DNA of 13,862 nucleotides from an uncultured Pseudomonadota bacterium (GTDB taxonomy: Bacteria; Pseudomonadota; Gammaproteobacteria; Steroidobacterales; Steroidobacteraceae): the NCBI GenBank assembly GCA_903910215.1, contig CAIVYV010000012.1, positions 1 to 13,862 of the forward strand. Direction: 5' to 3'. Positions 1-6,758 of this stretch are shown piece after piece (the stretch's first letter is position 1; each line of letters opens with the position of its first letter). The notes beneath the pieces were generated by a model. That model was not told the DNA's origin, searched no databases, and worked only from the letters and a program-made list of their open reading frames with translations. The translations under genes and the position numbers were made by a program.

Positions 1-621
1 GTGGTTCGCTTGCCTTCCAAGCTGCGTTATCCGTTGTTCGTGAAGTCGGCAACCGAAGACGCCTCGCTCGGCATCGCACAGGCGTCGGTCGTCGACACAC
101 CTGAGCAACTACGCGATCGCATTGCGTTCATGCATGAGCAGGTCAAGACGGATGCGCTCGTCGAGGAGTACATCGCTGGTCGCGAGTTGTATGTCGGCGT
201 GCTCGGCAATGATCGCTTGACGCGTCTGCCGGTATGGGAGATGCACTTCGGCTCGATGGGCGACAACCAAGCAACGATTGCCACACGCAAGGTGAAGTGG
301 GATCGACGTTACCAAGCCAAGCACGGCATCACACGTTCGGCAGCGACGGAACTGCCGCCCGCTCTCGAGGCGAGGCTTGATAAGCTCGCGAGACGCATCT
401 ATCGCAGCCTCGGCCTCTCGGGCTACGCACGCATGGATTTTCGCGTGCGGCCCGATGGCGAAATCTTCGTGCTCGAGGCGAATGCCAATCCTTGCCTCGC
501 CGAAGCTGAGGATTACGCGCGCTCAGCGCTCTCGGCTGGCATCAGCTATCCCGATTTGCTGCAACGCATCGTCTCACTCGGCCTCAATTACCAGGCAGAG
601 TGGCGGGCGGGATACGTGTAG
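1..621 (+). CDS. ATP-grasp ligase, D-Ala-D-Ala ligase-like (C-terminal part, 5' cut)
   Basis: The window opens inside this gene; 206 residues are readable before the TAG stop. The fragment is the second half of an ATP-grasp domain. It has an ATP-binding lysine context (YPLFVKSA, near residues 10-17), the VEEYIAGRELYVGV segment (about 54-67), and the metal-binding end of the fold: ARMDF (Asp146), then VLEANANP with Glu159, Asn161 and Asn163. This order is typical of the D-alanine-D-alanine ligase C-terminal domain, which forms a bond between an amine and an acyl-phosphate using ATP. True Ddl is only one member; many uncharacterised ATP-grasp ligases share the LEANANP ending, so the substrate is open. 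GTG at position 1 would read as a start codon, but the N-terminal substrate domain is missing, so it is not taken as the start. The last 38 bases overlap the 3' end of the convergent peptidase gene. Confidence 0.8.
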   Translation: MVRLPSKLRYPLFVKSATEDASLGIAQASVVDTPEQLRDRIAFMHEQVKTDALVEEYIAGRELYVGVLGNDRLTRLPVWEMHFGSMGDNQATIATRKVKWDRRYQAKHGITRSAATELPPALEARLDKLARRIYRSLGLSGYARMDFRVRPDGEIFVLEANANPCLAEAEDYARSALSAGISYPDLLQRIVSLGLNYQAEWRAGYV

Positions 622-2710
622 CCTTCAAATGTTGGTCGAGCCACCCGAGCACCTCGGAGTGCCAACGCAGGCTGTTAGCGGGCTTGAGTATCCAGTGATT
701 CTCATCCGGGAAGAACACGAAGCGGCTCGGAATTCCTTGACGCTGTAGCGCCGTGAAGGTCGCCAGGCCCTGCGAGTAGGGCACGCGGTAGTCGAGTGCG
801 CCGTGGATCACGAGCATCGGTGTGCGCCATTTCGTCACGTGATCGGCGGGGTTGTACTTCTCGTGGATCTTCGGCGTGAGGTAATACGGCCCACCATTCT
901 CCCACTCGGTGAACCAAAGTTCCTCGGTGGTGTAGTACATCGTGCGCTGATCAAAGATACCGGCGTGGTTGACGATGCACTGGAACCGATCGGACCAGTT
1001 ACCCGCGATCCAGTTTTGCATGAAGCCGCCGTAGGAGGCGCCGAGCGAGCACGCACGAGTCCCATCGAGCCAGTCATAGCGACCGAGTGCGGCATCGAGA
1101 CCTTTTTGCAGATCGACGAGTGGCTTGCCGCCCCAGTCTTGGCTGATCGAGTCGGTGAACGCTTGGCCGTAACCCGGTGAGCCATGAAAATCGATGAATA
1201 CGACCGCATAGCCTGCACCCGCGTAGACCTGCGGATTCCAGCGCCAGGACCATTGGTTCGAGAAACTCACCTGCGGGCCGCCGTGCACGATGAAAGCGAT
1301 CGGATACTTCTTGCCGCGCTCGAAACCGGCGGGCTTCATGACATAGCCGTAGACCGTCTCGTCGTTCCAGCCTTTGAACGAGAACTGCTCGAATTCGCCG
1401 AACTGCCGCTCGGCGAGCAGCGTTTGATTGACGGCGGTGAGTGGCTTTGGCGCGCTCGGCAGCACGGCACGCGAGTTCGCTGCCGTGGAAGACTTCGTCA
1501 CCAAGTAGAGGTCCGGCGGTGAGCCCAGCGACGCCCAGGTAATCACGACGCCATCGCGCGTGGGTGAGTAGCCTTGCACCTGGCCGTTGCCGAGCAGTCG
1601 CTGCCGATAACCCGACTTCGGATCGATCTCGACGAGCGCGGTCTGACCGACATCGTCGGCGGTCACGATGAGCTTGCGGCCATCGAAGCTCGCCGCGATA
1701 TGACCTACAGAGCGATCCCAGTCGGCGGTAAGCGCGCGCACTTTGTCGTCTTCGCTGCCACGCAACATCACGACGTAACGATCGGCCTCAAAGCCCGGGC
1801 GTGACATCGCGAGCCACGCAAGGTCACCGTTGGCCAAAAACACGGGCTGTGCGTCCCAGGCCGGATTGTCGGCCGTCAGATTGCGCGTCTCGCCGGTGCC
1901 ATCTGCGGCAACTTCATAAAGATCAAAATTAGTCGACCACGGTTCCTTGGCGTCGGTGATCCGCGCCGAAAACACGATGCGCTTGCCGTCCGGGCTGAAG
2001 GTGTAATCCTCCTCGCCACCGAAAGGCTTGGAGGGTACGTGGCCACGGACGGCACCCGAGACCAGTTTGAATTCGCCGGCCTTGCGATCGTTGCCGAGCG
2101 TGGCTGTGAAGAGACGCGACAGCGTGCCGTCGTTCCAGGTATCCCAGTGACGGACGAAGAGCGCGTCGTAGCTCAGCGCTGAAGCCTTGTCTTTCTTGCG
2201 CTCCGCCAATCGATCCGTCGTGCATTTGATCTCGACGCACTCGGGGAACACTTCCATCGACACGGCGATGCGATCACTGCGCGGCGACACCTCGAACGAA
2301 CCCACATCGAGCGGTAGCGAGGTCACCTGCTGCGCCTCGCCGCCATCGAGACTGATATGCCACACCTGTGAAGAGCCGCTGCGGTTCGAGAGAAAATAGA
2401 TGCCGCGACCATCTGGCGCCCAACGCCCGGAGGAGTCACTCGCCGGGTGCTGGGTGAGACGACGCGAGACGGGCCGCTCTTCATTCAGGTTGAGCAACCA
2501 AAGATCGACTTTGCCGCGGTTGGCTTCGATATCAGTCTCGCGCAAGGCGAACACGACGTGTTTCCCATCGGGTGACACTTGCGGATCGGAGACTCGTGCG
2601 AGTCGTACGAGATCGTCCGGTGAGAATGGCTTGGTGGCGTTCGACGCGAAGGCCGAGGTGGTCAGCAGCGCGAGCCCCAGCAGAGGCAGGGCAGTCCAAT
2701 TCAGTCGCAT
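584..2710 (-). CDS. Secreted S9 family peptidase (prolyl oligopeptidase / dipeptidyl aminopeptidase type)
   Basis: A 708-residue serine peptidase. The chosen ATG (2708-2710) is followed by a Sec signal peptide (Arg near the start, hydrophobic stretch about residues 7-20, cleavage probably after AFA near 24) and preceded by GGAG seven bases upstream. This makes the 108-residue in-frame extension to 3034 very unlikely. Residues about 30-430 contain WD/PD40-like repeats (SPDGKHVVF, APDGRGIYFLS, SPDGKRIVFSA), giving the beta-propeller that screens substrates by size. The C-terminal alpha/beta hydrolase domain carries the nucleophile elbow GASYGG with Ser559, then Asp640 in GALDYRVP and His672 in DENHW, in the S9 order and spacing. 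It should cleave short peptides, many family members after proline, in the periplasm or outside the cell. The length is normal for the family. The start region is divergent from the HAD gene, 62 bases away. Confidence 0.93.
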   Translation of the reverse strand: MRLNWTALPLLGLALLTTSAFASNATKPFSPDDLVRLARVSDPQVSPDGKHVVFALRETDIEANRGKVDLWLLNLNEERPVSRRLTQHPASDSSGRWAPDGRGIYFLSNRSGSSQVWHISLDGGEAQQVTSLPLDVGSFEVSPRSDRIAVSMEVFPECVEIKCTTDRLAERKKDKASALSYDALFVRHWDTWNDGTLSRLFTATLGNDRKAGEFKLVSGAVRGHVPSKPFGGEEDYTFSPDGKRIVFSARITDAKEPWSTNFDLYEVAADGTGETRNLTADNPAWDAQPVFLANGDLAWLAMSRPGFEADRYVVMLRGSEDDKVRALTADWDRSVGHIAASFDGRKLIVTADDVGQTALVEIDPKSGYRQRLLGNGQVQGYSPTRDGVVITWASLGSPPDLYLVTKSSTAANSRAVLPSAPKPLTAVNQTLLAERQFGEFEQFSFKGWNDETVYGYVMKPAGFERGKKYPIAFIVHGGPQVSFSNQWSWRWNPQVYAGAGYAVVFIDFHGSPGYGQAFTDSISQDWGGKPLVDLQKGLDAALGRYDWLDGTRACSLGASYGGFMQNWIAGNWSDRFQCIVNHAGIFDQRTMYYTTEELWFTEWENGGPYYLTPKIHEKYNPADHVTKWRTPMLVIHGALDYRVPYSQGLATFTALQRQGIPSRFVFFPDENHWILKPANSLRWHSEVLGWLDQHLKATRIPPATLPGN

Positions 2711-2772
2711 GGTTGTGCTCCAGGAGCGATACCGGTAAAACGAGCGCCCGATTGTACATCCGCGGCTTTCCG
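2711..2772. promoter_or_regulatory. Divergent intergenic region between the S9 peptidase and HAD phosphatase
   Basis: These 62 bases must hold the 5' signals of both divergent genes. For the peptidase, the minus strand reads TACAAT at 2756-2751, a good -10 match, but the -35 position would fall inside the HAD coding start and reads only GAGGCA. For the HAD gene, TTGTGC (2713-2718), a 17-base gap and TAAAAC (2736-2741) form a weak plus-strand match. The peptidase ribosome site GGAG is present on the minus strand. No Shine-Dalgarno sequence precedes the HAD ATG. Confidence 0.3.
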
Positions 2773-3486
2773 ATGCCTCTCGACGTGCGTGCCATTTGTT
2801 TCGATCTCGACGACACCTTCTGGGAGGTGCGGCCGGTCCTGCAACGCGCGGAGGCGCGCATGGCAGCTTTTCTGCACGAGCGACACCCGGTGCTGGGTGA
2901 GCGATTTGCGCCTGAGGAGCTTTACGCGCGGCGCATGTCACTCGTACAGGAAAGACCGGATCGAGCGCATGACATGACCTGGTTGCGCACGGAAGCCTTG
3001 CGACGCTTCGCGCTTGAACACGAGCACGACCCAAATATCGCTGACGAGGCTTTCGCTGTCTTCATCGATGCTCGTCACGATGTGACCTTTTTCGAGGACG
3101 TACTGCCGGCACTCGAGCGACTGTCGGGGCGATATCCGCTCGCCACCTTTTCGAATGGTAATGCCGATGTGCATCGCATCGGCATCGGCGGCCACTTCGT
3201 TGTCACGCTCAATGCGGAAAAGGTGGGTCACGCCAAGCCCAAGCCCGAGGCCTTTCTTGCGGTTACTGAGTCGCTCGGTCTACGGCCCGATCAAATGTTG
3301 TATGTGGGTGACGAACCGCGACTCGATGTGATGGGCTCGCGTGCTGCCGGTTGTCGCAGCGTTTGGGTCAATCGGCGGGAGATGCCTTGGCCTGCGGATT
3401 TGGCGCCGACGGCGGATCTTGAGGTGTCGAATCTGCTTGAGCTTGTGGAGTGGCTCGGCGAGTCAACAACCACAGGGTCACGATAG
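2773..3486 (+). CDS. HAD-superfamily phosphatase, YigB-like
   Basis: A 237-residue haloacid dehalogenase-type hydrolase with all four family motifs. Motif I is FDLDDTF with nucleophile Asp11 and acid Asp13. Motif II is TFSNGN with Ser127. Motif III is Lys155 in HAKPKPEAF. Motif IV is YVGDEPRLD with Asp180 and Asp185. The cap domain lies between motifs I and II (subfamily I). The N-terminal run (RPVLQRAE, then HPVL) closely resembles E. coli YigB, which dephosphorylates FMN and the riboflavin precursor 5-amino-6-(5-phosphoribitylamino)uracil; that substrate here is an inference. The ATG at 2773 directly precedes the conserved domain, and the 67 in-frame residues upstream run antisense through the peptidase signal region, so they are rejected. 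No Shine-Dalgarno precedes the ATG. The final 119 bases overlap the opposite-strand membrane protein gene. Confidence 0.88.
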   Translation: MPLDVRAICFDLDDTFWEVRPVLQRAEARMAAFLHERHPVLGERFAPEELYARRMSLVQERPDRAHDMTWLRTEALRRFALEHEHDPNIADEAFAVFIDARHDVTFFEDVLPALERLSGRYPLATFSNGNADVHRIGIGGHFVVTLNAEKVGHAKPKPEAFLAVTESLGLRPDQMLYVGDEPRLDVMGSRAAGCRSVWVNRREMPWPADLAPTADLEVSNLLELVEWLGESTTTGSR

Positions 3487-4132
3487 CCCCACCCTGAATG
3501 AATACTTCGCCGAGATTGTCGAGGCGATGGCGATTGAGTGCGGGGATGGCAGCCGTGAGCAGCATGACCACACCGCCGATGGTCATCCACGGCAGACCGC
3601 GTTTGCGCCACATCACAAGCCCCGTGAGGATCACGACGAAGCAGGTCACGATGGGTGCGATCGGCGGTTCATTGCGCACTAGTGCTTGATCGGGTGTGCA
3701 GCGCGTCGTTTCGGAGACCGCTCCGGCGTAGCGGATTAGATCGTACTCACATACGGGATAAATTTCTTTGGTCCAGAACAACGGTAGATCGTGAATGATC
3801 AAGGCAGTTGCTAGGAGGCAAAAACTGCCCATGACCCAACGATGTTGTGCCCAGGAAATGCCGGCGAGCCGCAGGATCGAGCCGCTTGCAATGATGAGCC
3901 AGCAGCCTGAGAGCCAATGCGCCCAGAACGCGGGCCAGGTGATGGCATAAAGGAAGTCGCCGAAACCGATCAGGATGCCGAGCGCGACCCGGGTGTTATC
4001 CCAGATTAGGAAAAACTGCGGAACGAGCAAAACATAGCCTGCGGCAAAACGGTGGGTTCGCGTCAGTCGCAGCAGCCAGACGAATAGCGCCAGCTGCGCG
4101 ACCGCGAACCCTGCGAACATCAGGCTGTACAT
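3368..4132 (-). CDS. Polytopic inner-membrane protein of unknown function
   Basis: A 254-residue protein with seven or eight predicted membrane segments, at about residues 3-21, 29-45, 49-69, 72-91, 99-118, 158-175, 181-199 and 208-224. A polar loop of about 40 residues (119-157) contains two cysteines (128 and 145) that could pair if the loop is periplasmic. Several charged or aromatic residues (IWDN at 43-46, HDLPLFW at 114-120) sit at membrane borders. I do not recognise the family. After about residue 225 the chain becomes a Pro/Ala/Gln/Ser tail with no evident fold, and this tail is antisense to the end of the HAD gene. The ATG overlaps the last 13 bases of the oxidoreductase gene, so it is probably translated by coupling as the last gene of a four-gene operon. 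Confidence 0.8.
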   Translation of the reverse strand: MYSLMFAGFAVAQLALFVWLLRLTRTHRFAAGYVLLVPQFFLIWDNTRVALGILIGFGDFLYAITWPAFWAHWLSGCWLIIASGSILRLAGISWAQHRWVMGSFCLLATALIIHDLPLFWTKEIYPVCEYDLIRYAGAVSETTRCTPDQALVRNEPPIAPIVTCFVVILTGLVMWRKRGLPWMTIGGVVMLLTAAIPALNRHRLDNLGEVFIQGGAIVTLWLLTRRATPQAQADSTPQDPPSAPNPQAKASPAD

Positions 4133-5133
4133 GTCACCACGATCTTGCCGATCGCCTCGCGTCGCAATAATTTTTTGATCGCCTCACCACCCTGCGGCAA
4201 AGAAAATCGATGCGATATTCGTGGGCGGATCTGCCCTGCCTGATAGCGCTCGAGTAAAGACTGCATGATGCGCTGGTGAGCGGCCGGATCGCGCTCGGCG
4301 AAGGCGCCCCAGAACACGCCGCAGATATCGCAGCCTTTGAGTAGCGGAAGATTGAGAGGGATTTTCGGAATCCCAGCCGGGAAGCCAACCACCAGAAAAC
4401 GCCCCTGCCAGGCGATGGCGCGCAACGCGGCTTCGGCGTAGTCGCCACCGACGGCGTCATAAATGACATCCGCGCCATGTTTGCCGCAAGCCTCCTTGAA
4501 CTGTACCGCCAAAGATTTGGGGTCAGTGATCTCGCGTGGGTAGACGAGGGTAACGTCGGCGCCATGCTCGCGCGTCACCGTGGCCTTGTCTTCTGAGGAA
4601 ACGGCGGCGACAACTTTGGCGCCCATCGCCTTGCCGAGCTCCACGGCGGCAAGACCGACTCCACCGGCAGCACCGAGTACCAGCAGCGTTTCGCCGGCGC
4701 GTAGACGTGCGCGATCTTGTAGTGCGTGCAGTGAGGTGGAGTAGGTGACGAGTAGTCCTGCCGCTTCGTCGAAGGGCATATCGGTCGGTATGGGGGTGCA
4801 GTTGCGCTCGTGGGTGACGAGTTTTTCAGCAAGACCACCATGACTCGTGTGGGCGATCACATGATCGCCGACCTTGAGCGTGGTGACCTCTGGTCCGAGC
4901 GCTTCGACGATACCTGCAGTCTCGAGACCCGGTGCGAATGGGCGAGGCGGTTTGAATTGATATTTGTCCTCGATGATCAGTGCATCCGGGTAATTGATGC
5001 CGCAGGCTTTGATGACGATTCGAACTTCCTTTGGGCCGGGAGCGGGCTCCGGAATCTCGCGTAGCACGAGGCTGTCTGGCCCGCCTGCGTGGTCGCTCAT
5101 CAGAGCTTTCATTAGGGCTGTCGTCATCGTCAT
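4120..5133 (-). CDS. Zinc-independent NADPH:quinone oxidoreductase (QOR subfamily, medium-chain dehydrogenase)
   Basis: A 337-residue medium-chain reductase. The N-terminal GroES-like fold carries CGINYPDALIIEDKY (44-58) and PFAPGLETAGIV (65-76). The Rossmann domain has the nucleotide loop LGAAGGVGLAA (153-163), of the AxxGGVG type usual in NADPH-dependent quinone reductases. The zinc-binding cysteines and His-Glu of the alcohol dehydrogenases are absent, which places it in the QOR branch. It should reduce quinones or alpha,beta-unsaturated carbonyls in the cytoplasm. The start at 5133 is fixed by GGAG seven bases upstream and by an ATGA overlap with the Nudix stop (5130-5133). A reading frame extends to 5367, but that part is out-of-frame Nudix sequence. 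The stop overlaps the start of the membrane protein gene. Confidence 0.9.
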   Translation of the reverse strand: MTMTTALMKALMSDHAGGPDSLVLREIPEPAPGPKEVRIVIKACGINYPDALIIEDKYQFKPPRPFAPGLETAGIVEALGPEVTTLKVGDHVIAHTSHGGLAEKLVTHERNCTPIPTDMPFDEAAGLLVTYSTSLHALQDRARLRAGETLLVLGAAGGVGLAAVELGKAMGAKVVAAVSSEDKATVTREHGADVTLVYPREITDPKSLAVQFKEACGKHGADVIYDAVGGDYAEAALRAIAWQGRFLVVGFPAGIPKIPLNLPLLKGCDICGVFWGAFAERDPAAHQRIMQSLLERYQAGQIRPRISHRFSLPQGGEAIKKLLRREAIGKIVVTCTA

Positions 5134-5663
5134 GGTTTTTCTCCGTGGACATGCCAGGCACGTAGCAGTCCCATACCGGTTTTGGAATCGTCGATCTCGC
5201 CGCTCAAGACGCGTTGCACGGCCGTCTTGAAATCGATCCAATGCACTTCGAAAACTTCGGCTGCTTCGCGTGCATCCGGCGTCGCGGTGAGGTTTGTCGC
5301 GAGGTAGAGATGGATGCGTTCGGTAAACACACCCGGCGAGCTCAAGGAAATGCCGAGCGAGCGCCAAGTCGATGCGGCGACGCCGGCCTCTTCGATGAGT
5401 TCGCGTTGGGCGGTGAGCTCGGGAGGCTCGTCGGGCTCGAGCTTGCCGGCGGGCAGCTCCCAGACGTAGCCGCCGGCCGCATGTCGAAATTGATGCAGCA
5501 GACAGACGCGGTTTCGATCATCTATGGCGACGATGGCGGCGCCGCCCGGGTGATGCAGGATCTCGAGATCGGCGCGGTGCCCATTTGGCAGGTCAACCGT
5601 GTCGACGGTGAGATGAGTGATTTTTCCGCGGAAGACCTCGCGCTGCGCGATGAGGGTCGTCAT
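5130..5663 (-). CDS. Nudix hydrolase, ADP-ribose pyrophosphatase-like
   Basis: A 177-residue Nudix enzyme with a perfect Nudix box from Gly73 to Val95: G, five residues, Glu79, seven residues, REL (87-89), then EEAGV with Glu91 and Glu92 as metal ligands. Shortly after the box comes SPGVFTERIHLY with Pro110. A proline about 15-16 residues past the box is the classical mark of ADP-ribose pyrophosphatases (NudF type), which split ADP-ribose into AMP and ribose-5-phosphate. GDP-mannose hydrolase activity (NudK-like) is the main alternative. The first 45 residues form the usual N-terminal strands used for dimerisation. Both ends show ATGA overlaps, with the AhpD-like gene upstream (5660-5663) and the oxidoreductase downstream (5130-5133), so the three proteins are probably made by coupled translation. 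Confidence 0.92.
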   Translation of the reverse strand: MTTLIAQREVFRGKITHLTVDTVDLPNGHRADLEILHHPGGAAIVAIDDRNRVCLLHQFRHAAGGYVWELPAGKLEPDEPPELTAQRELIEEAGVAASTWRSLGISLSSPGVFTERIHLYLATNLTATPDAREAAEVFEVHWIDFKTAVQRVLSGEIDDSKTGMGLLRAWHVHGEKP

Positions 5664-6256
5664 CCGCGCGAGCGCTCGTGATATTCCTCATTCGGCATCA
5701 TGTCGCTGGCCGTGGCGAGGCGATTGGTCATATTGAAAAAACCCGTGATTGCAGCGATGTCCCAGATGGCCCGATCGGACCAGCCGGCTTTACGCAGTTG
5801 CTGGCGTGCCTCTTCGCCGACCTCCGCAGGCGTGGTTGTGAGCCGATGAGCGAAATCGAGCATGGCGCGTTGACGTTTGGAGATGCGGGCGACGCGATAG
5901 TTCATCACCAACACTTCGCCGAGCGAGGCATCGCCTGACATCTCTCGTACGGCTTGGCCATGCGCGACCAAGCAGTAATAGCAGCGGTTGGCGGCTGAGA
6001 CGACTACTGCAATCATCTCGCGCTCGAGCTTCGTGAGTGGCGAGTCTTCGAGCATCAGATCGTTGTACATCGCAATGAAGGCGCGCAACTTCCCTTCATC
6101 GAAGCTGTAAGTCTGTAGCACGTTCGGTACGAAGCCGATCTTCTCGTCGCAGATACCGAAGTATTTCTTGAGATCTGCAGGTAGTTTTTGGCGCGGCGGA
6201 ACCGGCAACTTCAAGGCGGTGAGACGTTTCGGTTGGGCGGGGTAGCGAGGCGGCAT
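5660..6256 (-). CDS. AhpD-like / carboxymuconolactone decarboxylase-family peroxidase-related protein
   Basis: A 198-residue protein of the uncharacterised peroxidase-related group within the AhpD-like fold. The active-site signature is complete: Glu78 and Glu80 in KLEREM, then CYYCLVAHG with Cys92, Cys95 and His99, matching the CxxC-x3-H proton-relay motif of AhpD. Family members reduce hydroperoxides or act as thiol oxidoreductases, and the physiological partner is unknown here. The segment KIGFVPNVLQTYS (39-51) is typical of the subgroup. ATG at 6254-6256 is preceded on the minus strand by AAGGA at a spacing of eight bases. It is the first gene of the four-gene operon. A hairpin (6289-6310) separates it from the RRM gene upstream, so a promoter of its own would be expected in 6257-6344, but I could not pick out a convincing one. 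Confidence 0.9.
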   Translation of the reverse strand: MPPRYPAQPKRLTALKLPVPPRQKLPADLKKYFGICDEKIGFVPNVLQTYSFDEGKLRAFIAMYNDLMLEDSPLTKLEREMIAVVVSAANRCYYCLVAHGQAVREMSGDASLGEVLVMNYRVARISKRQRAMLDFAHRLTTTPAEVGEEARQQLRKAGWSDRAIWDIAAITGFFNMTNRLATASDMMPNEEYHERSRG

Positions 6257-6288
6257 CCGAGCGATCCTTCAGGTTAAAACGAAGCTCG

Positions 6289-6310
6289 CGATGCCGGAGT
6301 GCCGGCATCG
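6289..6310 (-). terminator. Hairpin, candidate terminator of the RRM gene
   Basis: A perfect nine-base inverted repeat, CGATGCCGG / CCGGCATCG, with a four-base loop. It starts 34 bases after the RRM protein stop in the direction of transcription. The following minus-strand sequence has a TTTT only about nine bases after the stem, so the U-tract is late and short. It could act as an imperfect intrinsic terminator or as a 3'-end stabiliser. Confidence 0.5.
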
Positions 6311-6344
6311 TTCAGAGTATCGGAACGGATGCGTCCGCTTCGGG

Positions 6345-6635
6345 TTAGCGGCGGTAGCCGCCGCCACCGCCACCTGGGCGGGGACCGCGCGGCGCCCGCT
6401 CCTGCGCTTCATTGATGCGCAGAGCCCGGCCGTTCATCTCGTAACCGTTGAGGGCGCTGATCGCCGCTTGGGCATCCGAAGACGGCATGTCGACGAAGCC
6501 GAAGCCACGAGGGCGGCCGGTTTCGCGGTCGTTTACGAGTTTGACCGAATCGACTTTGCCGTAGCGCTCGAACAGCACACGGACGTCAGCTTCATTGGCA
6601 GAAAAGGGCAGGTTGCCCACGTAGATCGTTGTCAT
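6345..6635 (-). CDS. Small RRM-domain RNA-binding protein with glycine-rich tail
   Basis: A 96-residue protein consisting of one RNA recognition motif and a short tail. RNP2 is IYVGNLPFS (4-12) and RNP1 is RGFGFVDM (43-50); together they carry the aromatic residues that stack on RNA bases. The segment ALNGYEMNGRALRINEA (61-77) is the usual end of the domain. The tail (81-96) is Arg/Pro/Gly-rich, with six glycines in a row. Bacterial proteins of this type (the Rbp group) are often linked to cold or stress responses and are thought to act as RNA chaperones; that role is inferred here. The start ATG has only a modest purine-rich AAGAG upstream. The gene is monocistronic, bounded by a hairpin on each side. 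Confidence 0.93.
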   Translation of the reverse strand: MTTIYVGNLPFSANEADVRVLFERYGKVDSVKLVNDRETGRPRGFGFVDMPSSDAQAAISALNGYEMNGRALRINEAQERAPRGPRPGGGGGGYRR

Positions 6636-6679
6636 TCAATCGTCTCTTAGAAATCAATCTTAGACGGATCGCTTGAACA

Positions 6680-6715
6680 TTCGCCTGCCGCAGCCCGAAA
6701 GCCGCGGCAGGCGAA
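6680..6715 (-). terminator. Long hairpin between the DUF1838 gene and the RRM gene
   Basis: A twelve-base perfect inverted repeat (6680-6691 with 6704-6715, core CGCCTGCCGC / GCGGCAGGCG) with a twelve-base loop, 43 bases past the DUF1838 stop and 44 bases before the RRM start. It is the strongest stem in the window. There is no U-tract on either strand, so classical intrinsic termination is not assured. It may end the upstream operon, block exonucleases, or lie in the RRM leader. Confidence 0.45.
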
Positions 6716-6758
6716 CCGATGCTACTACTCGCCCGTCAGGCAAGTAAACCGCGCCGAA

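Noticed and set aside
584..621. A 38-base convergent overlap between the ATP-grasp and S9 peptidase genes as a sign of a frameshift
   Set aside because: Both ends look like natural C-termini beyond their domains; short tail overlaps are common in dense genomes.
2711..3034. In-frame N-terminal extension of the S9 peptidase by 108 residues
   Set aside because: The extension is antisense to the HAD phosphatase and would bury the signal peptide; the ATG at 2710 has a proper ribosome site.
5134..5367. In-frame N-terminal extension of the quinone oxidoreductase
   Set aside because: It is out-of-frame Nudix coding sequence; the ATG at 5133 has GGAG and an ATGA overlap.
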